This document shows, piece by piece, positions 45,468 to 59,969 of a stretch of DNA of 64,000 bases. This DNA is from Caprella mutica (lineage: Eukaryota > Arthropoda > Malacostraca > Amphipoda > Caprellidae), in contig CANNZV010000924.1 of assembly GCA_947561585.1 (NCBI GenBank), positions 114,881-178,880 on the forward strand, given 5' to 3'. A program made the position numbers and the translations under genes. Position 1 is the stretch's first letter. The number at the start of each line of letters is the position of its first letter. Below the pieces are notes generated by a model. That model had not been told where the DNA came from. It did no database searches and saw nothing but the letters and a program-made list of their open reading frames with translations.

Positions 45468-48400
45468 ACTGAAAGAAAAGTGTACTTAACCGAACCTATA
45501 TATAGTTTCATACAAACCACAATGTTGGTCGTTTTTAAACCATACCACAGCTGTGGTTTGAATCAAACATCATGATTTTATAATATAATTTTACCTACAT
45601 GCATGTACTTTATCTTACCTAGATCTATCACCATTCTAACTACAGCTGAATGTCTATTTTACCTACTTACAAGCAATTCAAACCACAGCTGTGGTTAAAC
45701 ATTACCTACATGCTCATTAATTAAACTACAGCTGTTTGTCTATTTTACCAACATGAATGCAATTCAAACCTCATGTAAAAGAATATTTAACTGATAAACT
45801 AATCCTTCAAACTACAGTCGCTAAGCAATTTTACCTACATGCATTTTATTTTAGCCACTTGGATAATGTTTACTTTAGCTACACTCAATTACAAAATACT
45901 GTAGTAATCAAATTCATAAGAATTCATATATAATACAGCATGAAGATTAACTATTAAATATAGAGTGATAATACTTCTGTTAAATTAGTTAAAATAGATA
46001 CAATATAAATAATTAAATTGGATATTTAGCAAATCTATCCATATTTAACAAATCATTGTAATAAAACTCAAAATTAATTAATTACATTTAATATAAAATG
46101 AACAATTTCAGAAACACACAATACTTGGTAAACATTAGTAAGTAGAAAGTTATAATAGTTTCTCAGAAGCTATAAAAATTGAAGAAGTTACCAATTTATG
46201 TATTATCAAACATGAATAAAATATTCAAGAAATATAACAATTCTATTAACTCATTTAATAGATTACTAAATTTGAGATCACACCATCAAAGGAGAAACTG
46301 CAACTAGATTATAACTCGAGGATTAAAGAAGAAGTTATATATAGTTATGTTTAAAAAGGCCCAAATAAAGCTTCCTTGTAGCTCCAAGGTACCCAAACAA
46401 ATAAAAAGTCATTTAGTAGTTCATGAACTGAATTGTTCACAGCTAGCTATTTCTCAAAGCAACTCACCAAATCAGTGACGCATGGAGCTTTCATATCATA
46501 ACATTGAAAGAATATCGTACAATGATGTTCACAGTAAAGTAAAAAAATGTTTCAGCACTCCTTGCAATATTGCAAATTCAAAACTTGGAATAGTTTAAAA
46601 TGCTACATCAATCGCCTTCAAAAAGTGTTGGCACCCAAAACATAATGTCATCAGAGGAAACATAATATTGATCAACTTCAGAAGACTTTGAAGATGGGTG
46701 GCTGGAATGAGACTAAGAAGGAAGATTACTTCTCTAGCCAAGCTATCCTCTTCAATAGTTAGCCATATGACTGAAAAGAAAATTACAAAGCATCGATTAA
46801 TGAAGATCTTCCTATTCATAGTTAGCTGGAAGTCAAATAAATAGGTAAAACTTTCAGAAACTTACCTCTAAAAGTTAACACCAACATCAGCAGTAGTGGG
46901 CCTCAATCTCTTGTTGTTGTGATGATGTTAGCAAAAGTAGGCAAGCCACCCCAAAAGTCTTCATTAGAATGTCTCTGGTGTCTGCAAAAAAAAATGGAAT
47001 TAGGAAATTGTTGAGAATAGTTAGTACAATTGAGAGATTAAGGCTAATTACTGACTAGCTATGTATCAATGATTAGCAAAAAAACTAAAATTCACAACGA
47101 ATATAATGATAATTGACTTAATTGTTGAAATAATCATCCGCAATAGATATGAACAGTCTTAGATTAGGTAACAGCAAGAACATATTTCCTTTATCCAATG
47201 GACTTCTCTAAATTAGAATTAAATATAGTAGATTTGAAAGCAGAGAATGAATATAATTGAATGAGAAAAATAATCAATTACCTATCATGCAGCTATTGAT
47301 GACAAAGAAGTAGTACTAGCTACTGAATTTCAATCACTTTGTAGCTACTGTTAGCAAAGTTCATATCATATTACTCTGAAGAAGAGCCATATGAAAGTCA
47401 TGGTATCTATAAAAAGTTAAAATTCTATAGAAGCAGTGGGAGATTCTGAAATTTAGGTTGATTTCAGAGAGCATTTCAGTCCCAATTAATTAAATTGTTA
47501 CCAAGAGCCAGAAAGGAACTATCTCAAATCAAATCTGCTGAATATTAATTTTTTAAATATTTTCTGTGCAAAAAATACTTATTTTCTTCAATTTAAATAT
47601 ATTTTGTTGAAAACAGAATGCAAAATAGAGAATTTTAGAACAATTTACCAGTTTCAGTAGTCTGGTGTTTAAATTAAAATATTTGATAGTAAAGAATACA
47701 CTATTTAAAACAATATTTGGCATACAGGTTACAATTGAATATATTAAATGCACTGGATTTTAAAAATCCCATTAACTGATCATCATATATCAAAGTCCAT
47801 AAAAACTGATCTTAAAAAAATCTATTTTGATTATTGTTCTCAACCTCTCATTGAAATAAAAGTAAAAGAAACCTAAAGATAATTTTCACAGAAAAGGATA
47901 AAAAATATTCCATATTCTGCAGACTGCCAACAGAACAATCAAGTCATTAGAGATAATTATGAAATTTAGAAGATAATTATTAGTCTGTAAGTGGTGCACA
48001 GAACTAGGTACTCTTACTTTAAAAAAAAAAAATCTTGAAAAAGCCAGCAAACAAATTAATTCAATTGGCTAGTCTTCCATGCACTAGATAACTGACTAAT
48101 ATTATTGATTTAGCAATTTTCACTTACAATATTAAAGGCAAAATAGTGATATATAGAGAATATTAATTTATGAGAAAAGAAAAAACAACCAAGTTTACCA
48201 TCAAATACAATCTGGGAGAACTGGTGAAAAAATTGGAGAGTCCATGGACTACATAATTTTACTTTGGCATCAGTCTGTTCTGTATTTTAATAGTATCTGT
48301 GCAAACAGTTATTGATTTCTTCTCTTATATACATGTATTTTTCTTAGAAAAGAAGGAAAACATAGAGGATTTCTTGGAAAGCACTTTACCAGTTTCTGCA

Positions 48401-49184
48401 ATCTGGCCAGGGCAGAGAGTCAGAAATTAAGAGTGACACTGTGGCAGACAGTCTGACAGAGACTTCAAAAAGTTTACACCAATATATTATATTGTAATTA
48501 GGATTATATTACATACAAGCACCCTAGAAGTAGAGGCTAGAGCAAACTAAAGATTATAGTCAGCTACCTAAAGGCTATGCTGCAAGGTATTGGAGATTCT
48601 GCCTTGGACCTTTTCCAATTATAAATAGGTAGGCTGATTTTCTATTTTTCAGAATGAATTGATCACAGGAAACTATTCTAGCCTATTGTATGTTCTGATA
48701 TATATAGCTATTTCTATAAATTTAAGCACTGGACATAGATGAAATTAAATTAAGGTTACTACCAAATTACACACCTACCTTCTATGATATTTCACAGAAA
48801 CCGACGCGCCACTCCAGTTTCCCGCCTGATTTACATTAAATTTACATACATGTGATTAATAATTTCATAGTAATACTTTAACTACATAGACGACGGTTAT
48901 ATATACTGACAAAGGAAAATAATTTACCCACATGCAAGTTTAATTTTGATTTGTATTGTAGGTAAGGTGAACTGACATAGATGATGCGTATTGCTAACCA
49001 CAGAAATATAAAATTTTACCTACATTTTGTGAGTTTATACTGACTAGAGAATTAAACCACATGCTGTAGTTCATCTACACTTAGCACATAACAAGAATTA
49101 ACTATTTTAGCGTATAATCAACCCACAATGAGTTAAACTACAGTGTGTTGTTTGATGACCAAAAATTATTTCTCTCAGTGTAAA
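45468..49184. mobile_element. TIR-bounded 3.7-kb unit with exon-like content
   Basis: The left end CACTGAAAGAAAAG and the right end in reverse complement (CACTGAGAGAAATAAT) are flanked by TA. Near both ends TTTTACCTACATG and AAACTACAGCTGTGG-like motifs recur (45520-45860 and 48840-49150). The middle contains several minus-strand segments with good acceptor and donor sites, for example 46865-46984 (TTTGCAG acceptor, GTAAGT donor). That one holds a 25-codon frame beginning MKTFGVACLLLL, shaped like a signal peptide and then stopped. Units around 47560-47660 and 48290-48400 look like diverged duplicates. No continuous protein could be joined. The type of parent transposon is unknown. Confidence 0.5.
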
Positions 49185-52100
49185 TATATTTTATAACTTT
49201 AATCAATAAATAAGAATTTTTTTGAGTATATTTGATATAGTTTGACTTTATATCATTGTATTAGTAGTATAATAAATGAATTGGTTCAAAATATAATACG
49301 GCGATACAGTCATCAACTTCGAACATTGCTGATAATTTTTTAAATAACATTCATTTCAGTTGCTTTTTAAACGTAATTATGAATAAACTATTCAAATTAA
49401 TTACAGGTTCGCTCACCCAATACGGTTTGTTTACATTTTACCTTCCTAGCAACAGTTTGAGTTGACATTTGTTGACTTTTGATAGAAACAGTTCTTCTAC
49501 TTGGCCAAATAATTAATTATCATTATTATTTCAAATTTTATAGAATATATCTAATTTCATTACATTAGAACTACTCTATAATGATCTACAACTATTTCAC
49601 TATAGAGAGCTTAATTCAATACAGACAGAGGACCTCAAAAATGAGATGCATAAAAATATTGCCATTTTATGGCAGACAATACAAATTATTTCCTTTAAAA
49701 AGAATATAAATTAATTTACACAAGGTACATCATCACACTCTAGGAATATATAGGAATTTCACCATTTCATGGCAGACATGGCATAATATGTTCGCTATAC
49801 AGTATACAGGTTAGTTCGTAACTCAGGACTCCACTAATCATGGGATGGTTAACTATACTGGGTTTCATTAATGTTTCTGATTCATTTTATATACTTTTAG
49901 CAAAACTAGACCTTTATTCCTCGAATTATGTGTTTATCTAATTACTAAGATCAGTGAACAAAGGGCGTCACAATAAGATGATTAATGAAGTACATGAACA
50001 GAGATGTGCTGTTTTAGATTAATTAGGTTAATCACCGCCATGAGAGAGGCCTATATTAGAACATTTTAATTCCTAAGATTATTTTCGCGTGATAGTGATG
50101 CAGAAAATTTTTTTTAGTTGTAAATTTACCAAAAATAACATCAATTTAAATGGACGAGGTGGACGATCTCGTTGCTTCATTTTCGATATTGTTAACACAT
50201 TTCAATAATTTTGTAATGACAGTGGTATATATTGTATATTGTATGAATGTTCTGTACCGTCAGAGATAGTCTCTATAGTGGAATATTATTTATTTATGTA
50301 AACATATATAGCATAGATATATAAATGTTACTAATATTGTATTCTTTAACACTATGATTAACAAAAATAAAAGGTAATTAACAGATTTTAACCCAAAATT
50401 ATCCATAATCTTTAAGGATTATATTCATCATTGGTTATGACCTTTATGTTGATTGAGAAGAAAAAATTAAATTTATTTATTGTTTATTTTAATTAATTTA
50501 ATGTTTATCCATCATTAATTTATATAAGTAAACTTAATATTAATTAATAAAAATGTTATCTCATATAATGAATGTTACTAAAAATAAATTAATACAATTA
50601 TATCAATATATACGGTCAATTCAATATAATAACTTAATGCATCAATTAGAAAATAATTTTGTTACCTATAGATACATTACACATAAAGATGAAAACTCTA
50701 TATGATTAGAATAGCTTGTTCTGATAATTTATTGTAATTATTCAACTTCAACTATCATTAACTATCGGATGAAAATTTCAACAGGTTATAATATAATAAA
50801 CATACAAAGAAAATCAACACAACAATATATGGTATTATTTCACCAAAGATGACAGCTTACAACAAGGAAAATCGAGTCATGTTTTATAATCTTACTTCAA
50901 ACACGATAAATCGTATATTACCGTGCTGAATGAGAATTTGAGATTATTCACCAACAAAGATCATCCAGACATTGCATTATTGCTCTGGTAACTGAATTTA
51001 GAGAGTCATGAGAAACTTCAGAGAGAAACCGTATTGGGAGATTTTGATCAATGAGAAATGCAATTACAATTGCACATGTTGCTGCCAGTGAAGCAGAAGA
51101 TAACAAAACATAAATTATAAACTCCTACTACCGCAATTGGAGATCCGCAAAAGTTCATTAGAACAAATATTTCATCCAAAATTTCAAGTGGCGCTACAGT
51201 TACAGTGTGAAGATTAATAAAAATAAATGAATTTGTTTCTACATTCCTTATTCTAACAGACGATGAGATATTTCTCACATGTATAATCAATAAATCATGT
51301 CAAATAAGGCCCTTATTCTATTAATAAAGACACCACTTAAAAAAATCATAATCACTGGGATAATGAAAAGTCAGTGATTATTACAAGGCCATGCATAAAG
51401 TGTTAGGGTTTAGGGTGACACAACTAATGCAAGTGATATTGGCATGTAATCTATTGAAGAGTACAGGCCGTAAAAGTCACAGAAGAAAACAAGAGAAATC
51501 GATCCACTTTGCCTAAAATGTAAAATATTTATTTCCTCAAATGCAAAATATTTATCGACTCTAACACAAAATTGAATATTCAGAGCTTCTGGTTCCAAAA
51601 AAGATTGGTTACAGCACATTCTGTAAGGGAAACCATGCAATTACTTAAGGGAGCCTTTCTTTATTTCATGGTCACCACGGTCACCTGATTTAACCTCTCC
51701 TCTTTCTTTCTTTGGGACTATCTTAATCAGTCCAGTATTTTCCAGCAACTGAATAACAACGTACTCGTAAAAATTTACATAATACATTCCTTTGGTTTGA
51801 AAACTGGTTTGCGAATACATCGTGAAAAGAATGCGTTTTTGTTTCAGTTACAACGATGAATCATTTGAAATGAATTATATATGAAAAATAAAAATGAAGT
51901 TTTTCTCTTTTGTTTTCAATATATATTTTATTCACTTATTTCTGATTGTTTTTTTTATATAATGTATAATTAATCAAAACTGTTAAGTGACTTTTTGGAC
52001 ACCCTTCAATATCCAGGATTTAATTCGCATCTGGTAATTGAGAAGTTACACCATTAAAATTTAACATGTGATTTTGCTTGTAACTTTATTTTTATTCTTA

Positions 52101-53219
52101 GCGAAATGATCTTAGCGACTTTTCATGACATTTTATTAAATTCTTTGAGAAAAAAGAAATAGAAATCTTCAAGATACGTATTTCAAATAAATTGTATTCG
52201 ATTTTAAAATTCTTTAGAATTAAAGAAATTGCAATTATGTTGCGTAACTTGATTGTCAAAGCTTTAAGGAATTATATGAATATTACGAAGGTTAATTAAA
52301 ATAGCACAAACAATATAATTTTCGTAACAATTTAAATCACAGGTAATTGATAATAACTGAGGACATGAATGTCGTCTTATAAATTGTTTCTCCCACTTTT
52401 TAAAATTCAACATTTCAAAACGTTAGAATACGTAAGAAAAATAATATAATTTCAATATTCTCTTTTTTTTTAAACTTCGAATTGTACATAACTAAAAATT
52501 TTATTTAATAATTTTCCAATTAGTTAAATTACTATATATAGTAGACCACACAAGAGAAGCATATACAGTAAGAATATACAGTACAGTAAGAATATACACC
52601 AATAGATAAGAGACCTACACAGTCAGTCTGCTCACCCATGGTTATATTAAGGCAAAAGAATGAGCAAAGAAGAGGAAGAAGTTGAGGAAAGATACAAAAG
52701 AAAATTACGTGAAACTAACAAATGCCTACAATAAAAAAAACAACAACAAAGATTTATAACTTCTAGTGTGATAGGCAGAACGATATGAAACATTTTCTCA
52801 GTTACATAGAGTATCACGGATTCTGAAAGTTAGATTTGCTAGTGAAAAGATTGCATTATGGATAAGAATTATTTTTCATTGTTTTGAATTGAAATTAAAT
52901 AAAAATAGAACAAAATTGAACACTGGAATTAAAAATGGAACATTAAATGAATCTAATGAAACTATGCATATAACTCAAGGGCTGAATACTTTTTACATTT
53001 TTTCTTATCTATATTTCCGGAATATTGTAATATACCATATATATTTTATCTTACAGTACATTCTGTTATCTAATTCCAACTGTTTCTGATGAATGCTGCT
53101 CCAAGTCACAAACAGGAAGAGAGATGTACCGCATCAAATATATTGATAAAATATCAATATATTTTGTGCTTCATCTAGCAACTTCTCTCTGGTACTCTAA
53201 TCGTAAATAAGTAGCACAA
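49185..53219. other. AT-rich stretch, nothing recognised
   Basis: Small frames at 51048-51640 and 52889-53089 show no family resemblance. CAGTAAGAATATACAG is doubled near 52565. No element ends were recognised. Confidence 0.4.
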
Positions 53220-53520
53220 ATTTATCTCTCAAACCTTCTTCAAGTTTATCTTAACCACTAGTACTAACTAAAGCTCTCAGTGAAGTAGAAAATTGACCAC
53301 AGTTCTCATCAAATGATTGTTTCCTGCTGAACAATTTGAACCTCTTAGCTATTATGATAGTCTTTTCTTCATAATTTCGATCCAATCTATATTTATTTAT
53401 CTCCAAGTTCAACCAACAGGACTCCGTTATAGTTCTCCATTATTTCCGTTCTTACTTCATTTAAGAGTTTAGCTACTTTCACTTTTTCCTCTTTCTCATT
53501 TATCCTAGCTACAATTTCAC
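53220..53520 (-). pseudogene. Possible LTR-retrotransposon gag relic
   Basis: One minus-strand frame near 53260-53370 reads KRFKLFSRKQSFDENCGQFS followed by TSLRALVSTSG and KLEEG after a stop. This resembles the R-[YF]-x-F-x-SRxQ...E....F...LR.L pattern of Ty3-type gag proteins. Other frames are full of stops, and no LTRs or pol were found. Weak. Confidence 0.3.
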
Positions 53521-54157
53521 AATTTTGCTAAGACCATGTATTGAGTCAAATTTTATTTAGATATTAAAAGAACATCAACTAAAGAAATATTTACCTTTCA
53601 TATAAAATTCTATATCCTGGACACCAACAGTAACATATAAACAAATCTTAAATAAATGATCATTAATTGAATCCTAAATTTAATAAATCAGTTCTTTATA
53701 ATTATTTCAATACCTTAGTCTCATTTTTAGAATTATATTGAGAGAACCGATACGTTCTATTGTCTGTTTGTATAATTTGGAAATTGAAATGCAAGATCAT
53801 TTATCATCGTAAATCTTTCCCATCGCTACAGAATATATTTAAGACGGTAAAGGGTATTAAATCGACCGGATAAAGTGTTTGAATATATGACAGTTAAATG
53901 ATAATAATTACCATATTGAAGCAGAGGAAGTGGATGGAAGATATTATAGTCTCACTATAAAGTAAACAGATCATTTTACCTTGTGAAGTAGTTTGTAAAA
54001 ACGATTTACTTTTCAGTTACACCTTAACATTTTTTTAGTTTTTGGTCTGTCACTGTGAACAATAATTTGAATAGTACAATAAGTTTTCTCCTCAAATATT
54101 ATAGTTAATAAATAATAGATTTTAAAAATTGATACATTGAATACTTAATTGAATAAT

Positions 54158-54345
54158 AAATAAAATTGAAAAGCGAGAGGTAACTGAGTCAAGTTTTATT
54201 GGCTGTCGAACAATGTCATCTTCGGTGATGTCGTCATCACTCTCTTGGTATCGATGAAGACAAAAGTCTTCATCTATGTCACTGGTGTTAATAAGTGATT
54301 TTTCGGAGTCTGGAAATTCATTAAAATCATATTACATGGACCTCA
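54158..54345 (-). pseudogene. Acidic coding-like segment, possible exon
   Basis: A minus-strand frame without its own Met reads YDFNEFPDSEKSLINTSDID, EDFCLHRYQESDDDITEDD and IVRQPIKLDS before low-complexity sequence and a stop. An acceptor-like TGAATTTCCAG lies inside it. The acidic SDDDITEDDIV style is seen at ends of some transposases and nuclear proteins. The family is unknown, and it may be part of a longer gene not visible here. Confidence 0.35.
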
Positions 54346-55079
54346 ATTCGTTATATGTCCTCTGAACTGTTTATAAAACTTATTCTGCTCCTGTAAAGTA
54401 ATGAGAAGTGTTATGATTCGCTATGAAAAGAGTGCTGAATGTATTTCAAAAGTTGTATAACTTATATAGTGTGTTCATATTGGGTTATGATGATGTACAT
54501 ATGTAGCTGAACATTCCATAATAAAATACCACTATATCTATTTTTCACTTGACAATAATACTGGTGGAATGTAATTGTCCCAATATATATATATGATTAT
54601 TATTATTATACAAGAAGGAAATGTCGGAAAAAGTAAAGCACAATTGTGGGACATTATTTTCCGAAGTACAATAAAAAGCAGAATATACTTATAATATATA
54701 TCAAAGTAGTTTCAAATTATGTATAAACATAATTTAGTATCTATTTCACTATATGGATATCTATAAAAGTATAAATTTGTGAAGATTACTTACAATTTGT
54801 GACGAAATATAGTACGCAACCACCTCTCACTGCAAATTTTCACCATCAGAGCAGGCTTCTGATGATCCACAAAATTCTAAAGCTATGCCAATCGCATCAA
54901 CCTGTACTAACTAAAGTTTTGTAGAGGCAATGTTCTGGGACTTACTGTCCCAATAATATATGAATATTACTAGTGGGATATACTGTATTAGCCCATATAT
55001 GGCGTGAAAGTGTTAAAAGTTATTAACATTTTTAGGGGTTGTCTTATACTTACTTCCACCACTTTAGACATCCTCGCTG
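54346..55079. other. AT-rich noncoding stretch
   Basis: Nothing supported. Confidence 0.4.
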
Positions 55080-55310
55080 CCGCATATAAATGGACTTTTT
55101 TCTATAACCAGTTCGCTCCCAAAATGAATGACCATCGATAGCCCCACCCAATTTCAGGCAATTTGATTGAAATTATTTTGATTTATTGAAATGTAAATGA
55201 CATTGACCTTTGACCTTTAACCCAATCGCTCCCAAAATATAATCAAATGGTTCCACGATTCTGATAAATTGTAAAACCAAATTTCAAGCAACTAATATTT
55301 TACACAGAGC
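55080..55310. repeat. TGACCTTTGACC repeat fragment
   Basis: ACATTGACCTTTGACCTTTA followed by AATCGCTCCCAAAATATAAT, and an earlier GTTCGCTCCCAAAATGAATG, match the repeat at 36050-36500. Confidence 0.6.
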
Positions 55311-55389
55311 CTGGAAAGATAATTGAACGATTCTAGATAAAATCTGCAATATATATTATGAAAAAAATTATGTCATGCGAATTTTTTAA

Positions 55390-55770
55390 CTGGATTTGTA
55401 CATTCAGATTAAGATATTAGGATTTTTATTCAGAAAAGTCCGTATTTTTATACATTTTTTCATCATTCGGATTTCAGATTCAGATTTAGAAAGAAATATC
55501 TGGATTTTTTATCATTAATTATGAGTATGTTTAGATATTTGATTTATTCTGATTTTTTTTTGTGTTTTCAGATTGTTTAGCTCTTCCTGTTTTTTTTTTG
55601 TATTAACCTCTGCTTTTCCAATTATTTTGATTTTCCAGTTTTTCATATTAACCAGATTTTTCGGTTTGCCTGATATTTACTTTATCCGATTTTCTAATAT
55701 CTGGATTTCCTTTTAATCGGAATTCTTCTATTCAGGTGAATATTTTAGTCATGGAATTATACCGTAACTT
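55390..55770. repeat. Degenerate short-period repeat, ATCCGA type, copy 2 (inverted)
   Basis: In reverse complement it gives TATAATTCCATGACTAAAAT followed by loose AATTCCGATTAA, AATCCAGATATT and AATCGGATAAAG units, the same edge and unit style as 5325-5820. Confidence 0.65.
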
Positions 55771-57109
55771 GAATATTAGAGCGTGAAATTTATCATGCAA
55801 CCAACCTACAGACAAATGCACACTGTGTGTTACTATATAGAGATTTTATACAACAGTGTAAGATTTAACTATGCTGCTTCACATCCTATCTATGTAGGAT
55901 ACGCCAATAATTCTTTAAAATTAACATTACAGTACATTGAATTTAGTTCAACTTTCTTTTTCATTTACATAACTATTTTGACGGCCTCCGAATGACACGT
56001 CTTATTTTATAATAAAGTACATTTATAGGTTGAATGTTAGATTAATAATAACAAATAATTGTTAGAAACTATTTTCTGAAACCTTAATTTACTTCGAGTA
56101 TTTATTTAAAACTTACCAGAAGGCCAACATATCTATTAATTGTTTATAAAATTGTAAATGAAAATAAAAACAAAGAGTGTACAATTCATTTTTTAATAGA
56201 TTTACATACTAATATCGAAAAGTTTAAATGTATATACAAATATATAAATATACTGAACCAAATTTTAATCAAATTTCAGATTAATGATTCTATTACTCTC
56301 AGCTCTACAATACTTTGTACTCTTTTTTTTTTTGGAATCAGGAGAGGATAGATTTTCCTGTTCAACAAAGATACATGCATCTAAAGCTTTAATTAAAAAA
56401 AAAACAATTGTTTATCTATATTAAATTGTTCGATGACAAAATTTCAAAACAGTGTTGTTTTCTTGTCACCAAAATACTCATCAATCTGTTTTCTCAGAAG
56501 CTTGTTTTTCTATTAGAAATTTGTTACCAGAGAATAAGGAGAAGTAAAAATGGATGAACTTTTTTGGAATGAACATCTTTTAGCTGACTCTGCTATGTTG
56601 ATCATAATTCGATTTAATTTATTTTCACAATATTCAACAATATTTATCCATTCTATCAGATTTTATTTATAATATCTCCACAAATAACATTATTACGTTT
56701 TTAGTACTCAGTAGAAATTAAGTATTTCAACATCTTTTAAAATCCTAAACTTTTGACGATTCACCTTTTATTCTGATGAATCTCCGTCACGTTTTCAAAT
56801 GATCTCAAGTGTGAAACTTCTGTTCGGAAAGTCTTAACTTCAAATAGACAAGATTTTTTAGTTTGCAATCTTAGGAAGAGCTGTTTTATATTTAATGTCC
56901 TGTGTATTTTGCGATAGATAATTAAAGGTGGTTATAAAGTCTATAAATGAGATACACTAAAAAAATGTGAGCATATATCTTCGGCAATGAAGAAAGTGTC
57001 TCTCTTCATTCACCAATATAAACTCTAAGAACAATATATCTGTAATGATTTTATTCACATTTACAAATGTTACTTTACAAATTTGCACGATGCTAATTTA
57101 AAAAATTGA
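55771..57109. other. AT-rich noncoding stretch
   Basis: Nothing supported. Confidence 0.4.
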
Positions 57110-58535
57110 CTCTTTTCACTGATAGTACATCACCACAGTGACTCTTTTCTCTGATAGTACATCATCACAGTGAATCTTTAATCTGATATTACAATCTCGC
57201 AGTGACTCTTTTCTCAGATAGTACATCATCGAAGTAACGCCTTTATCTGGTAGTACACTATCAAAGTCAATTTTTTTGTGATAGTACATCATCACACTGA
57301 CTCTTTTCTCTGATAGCACATCATCATAATGACACTTTTTTCTGATAGTACATCATCATAATGACACTTTTTTCTGATAGTACATCATCATAATGACTCT
57401 TTTCTCTGATAGTACATCATCACAGTGACTGTTTTCTCTGATAGTACATAATCACATGTGTTACTCTCTTCTCTGGTAGTACATCATCACAGTGACTCTT
57501 TTCTCTGATAGTACATCATCACATGTACTATCTTCTCTGATAGTACATCATCATAATGACTTTTTTCTCTGATTGTGCATCATCACAGGTACTCTTTTCA
57601 TTGAGAGTACATCATCACAGGTACTCTTTTCTTTGTAGTACATCATCACAGGTACTCTTTTTTCTGATAGTACATCATCACAGGTACTCTTTTTTCTGAT
57701 AGTACATCATCACAGTGACTCTTTTCTCTGATAGTATATAATCACAGTGACTCTTTTCTCTGATAGTACATCATCACAGGTACTCTTTTCTCTGATAGTA
57801 CATCATCACAGGTACTCTTTTCTCTGTTAGTACATCATCACAGGTACTCTTTTTTTCTGATAGTACATCATCACGGGTACTCTTTTCTCTGATAGCACAT
57901 CATCACAGTGACTCTTTTCTCTGATAGTACATCATCACAGTGACTCTTTTCTCTGATAGCACATCATCACAGTGACTCTTTTCTCTGTTAGTACATCATC
58001 ACAGTGACTCTTTTCTCTGATAGTACATCATCACAGTGACTCTTTTCTCTGATAGTACATCATCACAGTGACTCTTTTCTCTGATAGCACATCATCACAG
58101 TGACTCTTTTCTCTGATAGTACATCATCACAGGTACTCTTTTCTCTGATAGTACATCATCACAGTGACTCTTTTCTCTGATAGTACATCATCACAGGTAC
58201 TCTTTTCTCTGATAGCACATCATCACAGTGATTCTTTTCTATGATAGTACATCATCATAGGTACTCTTTTCTCTGATAGCACATCATCACAGTGACTCTT
58301 TTCTCTGATAGTACATCATCACAGGTACTCTTTTCTCTGATAGTACATCATCACAGTGACTCTTTTCTCTGATAGTACATCATCACAGGTACTCTTTTCT
58401 CTAATAGTACATCATCACAGGTACTCTTTTCTCTGATAGTACATCATCACAGGTACTCTTTTCTCTGATAGTACATCATCACAGCTAGTGACTGTTTTTT
58501 CTTAGAGTATATCATCACAGTGACTCTTTAAAATA
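57110..58535. repeat. 32-bp minisatellite with two unit types
   Basis: About 44 units of TGATAGTACATCATCACAG plus either TGACTCTTTTCTC or GTACTCTTTTCTC. The left third is more diverged; the right two-thirds is close to perfect. GATAGCACATC replaces GATAGTACATC in several units, giving further subtypes. Confidence 0.95.
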
Positions 58536-59447
58536 TGATTCAGAATAAAACATCAATAATTAATAATTCATATAATATAATTACTCGAAATCAAAATTTA
58601 TCAATAATATTGCCAAATTCATGCCATTAATTGAAGACAATTTTAATATGTACATTTTATGTACGGTGAGAAAAAATAAATTATTTGTATTAACAACTGT
58701 GCAATTCAGCTCGATTATTTCCAGTGGAAGAATTTTTATTTGTTATTTAATCCACAATTCAATTTATATAAATTAAGTTTTGTATCCATGATACTAGCTA
58801 GTACAGTTCCTATTGTTCATTTTTTTTAATTCAATTTATATAATGTGGTTACAATTATACTTAAAAGCCAGTACGTATTATTAATTTTACTTAGTGGGGC
58901 ACGGTGGGATACTAAGTAACTCATCTATTTAGTTGCATTTGTTGCACGGTGGAAATTTTTGAGAATTTTGCTCCTATATTATACTATTGAATTTAATTAT
59001 ATATTAAAACAAAATTGATCAAATCAAATATTAATAAAACAGTATTTAAGAGAAATGAGTCATTTTTCTCTCTCAATAACCCGCAATTTTTTAATTATTA
59101 GTATTAGTAAGACCCGTAGCCATGATATTGCTACAAATTATCAGTCTTCCATATAATATGTGTTTTTAGATAGATAGCTAGATAGACAATTAAAAGTGTC
59201 ATACAAATTTAATATTTTTTACACTTCTCAACATTATAATCAAATTTATCAGAATTAGAAACCTAGTAATTAGGTAATATAATTTGTTTGAATTTTGGAA
59301 ATATTATGAATCACTTTAGACTCAGTGTCCGTTGGTTTTTTTTGAACTCATATTAAATAAAAAAATCATTAGATTTGTTTAGCAACTACCATCAGTTTTT
59401 CTACTAAACTATGAAAGTTAACAGTCCATTCATCACAAAAAAGGTTA
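58536..59447. other. AT-rich noncoding stretch
   Basis: GGGGCACGGTGGGATACTAA near 58895 resembles an element terminus, but no partner was found. Otherwise nothing. Confidence 0.4.
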
Positions 59448-59969
59448 GGCCCATACTGTACTGGCAGTTCCACCTCCGCGGTGCTACTGCTTCTTAAAAT
59501 CCAAAGTACACTAGGCGGTGCGAACGCGGCGTTTCTGCTGTGTTCTCACAGCTTGCAAAGTATACTGGGCAGTGAAAACGTGGGGTATCCGCTGCGTTCT
59601 CACTGCTTGCAAAGTATACTGGACTGTGAAACCGCGCTAGATACGTTTCGCAGTGGTATTTGCAGTCTGACATACAGTGTTTTAAACATCAATTGGAATT
59701 ACAGATTATTAAAGAAATGTTAGCGATATAGGCGATGCAAGTGAATTATTCTTCTAAATTTGCTATTGGTCATATATCAACCTAAAGCTACCTATTTGAG
59801 TTTTAGTTACCTGTCGCAAGAATTCTGCCGTTATTCTAAAAATAATAAATTTACAACACTATTCATTTATAGGTATATGTATATTGACTGGAAAGATCAG
59901 AAGTTTGCACACAGCTCTATAAGATTAACGATTATTTTAATTATTCTACAAGCTCATTTCTAGAGCAAT

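Noticed and set aside
51048..51640. Two minus-strand frames of 76-80 codons
   Set aside because: No domain, no splice support, no repeats; expected by chance in this composition.
57110..58535. CRISPR array
   Set aside because: Head-to-tail minisatellite without spacers.
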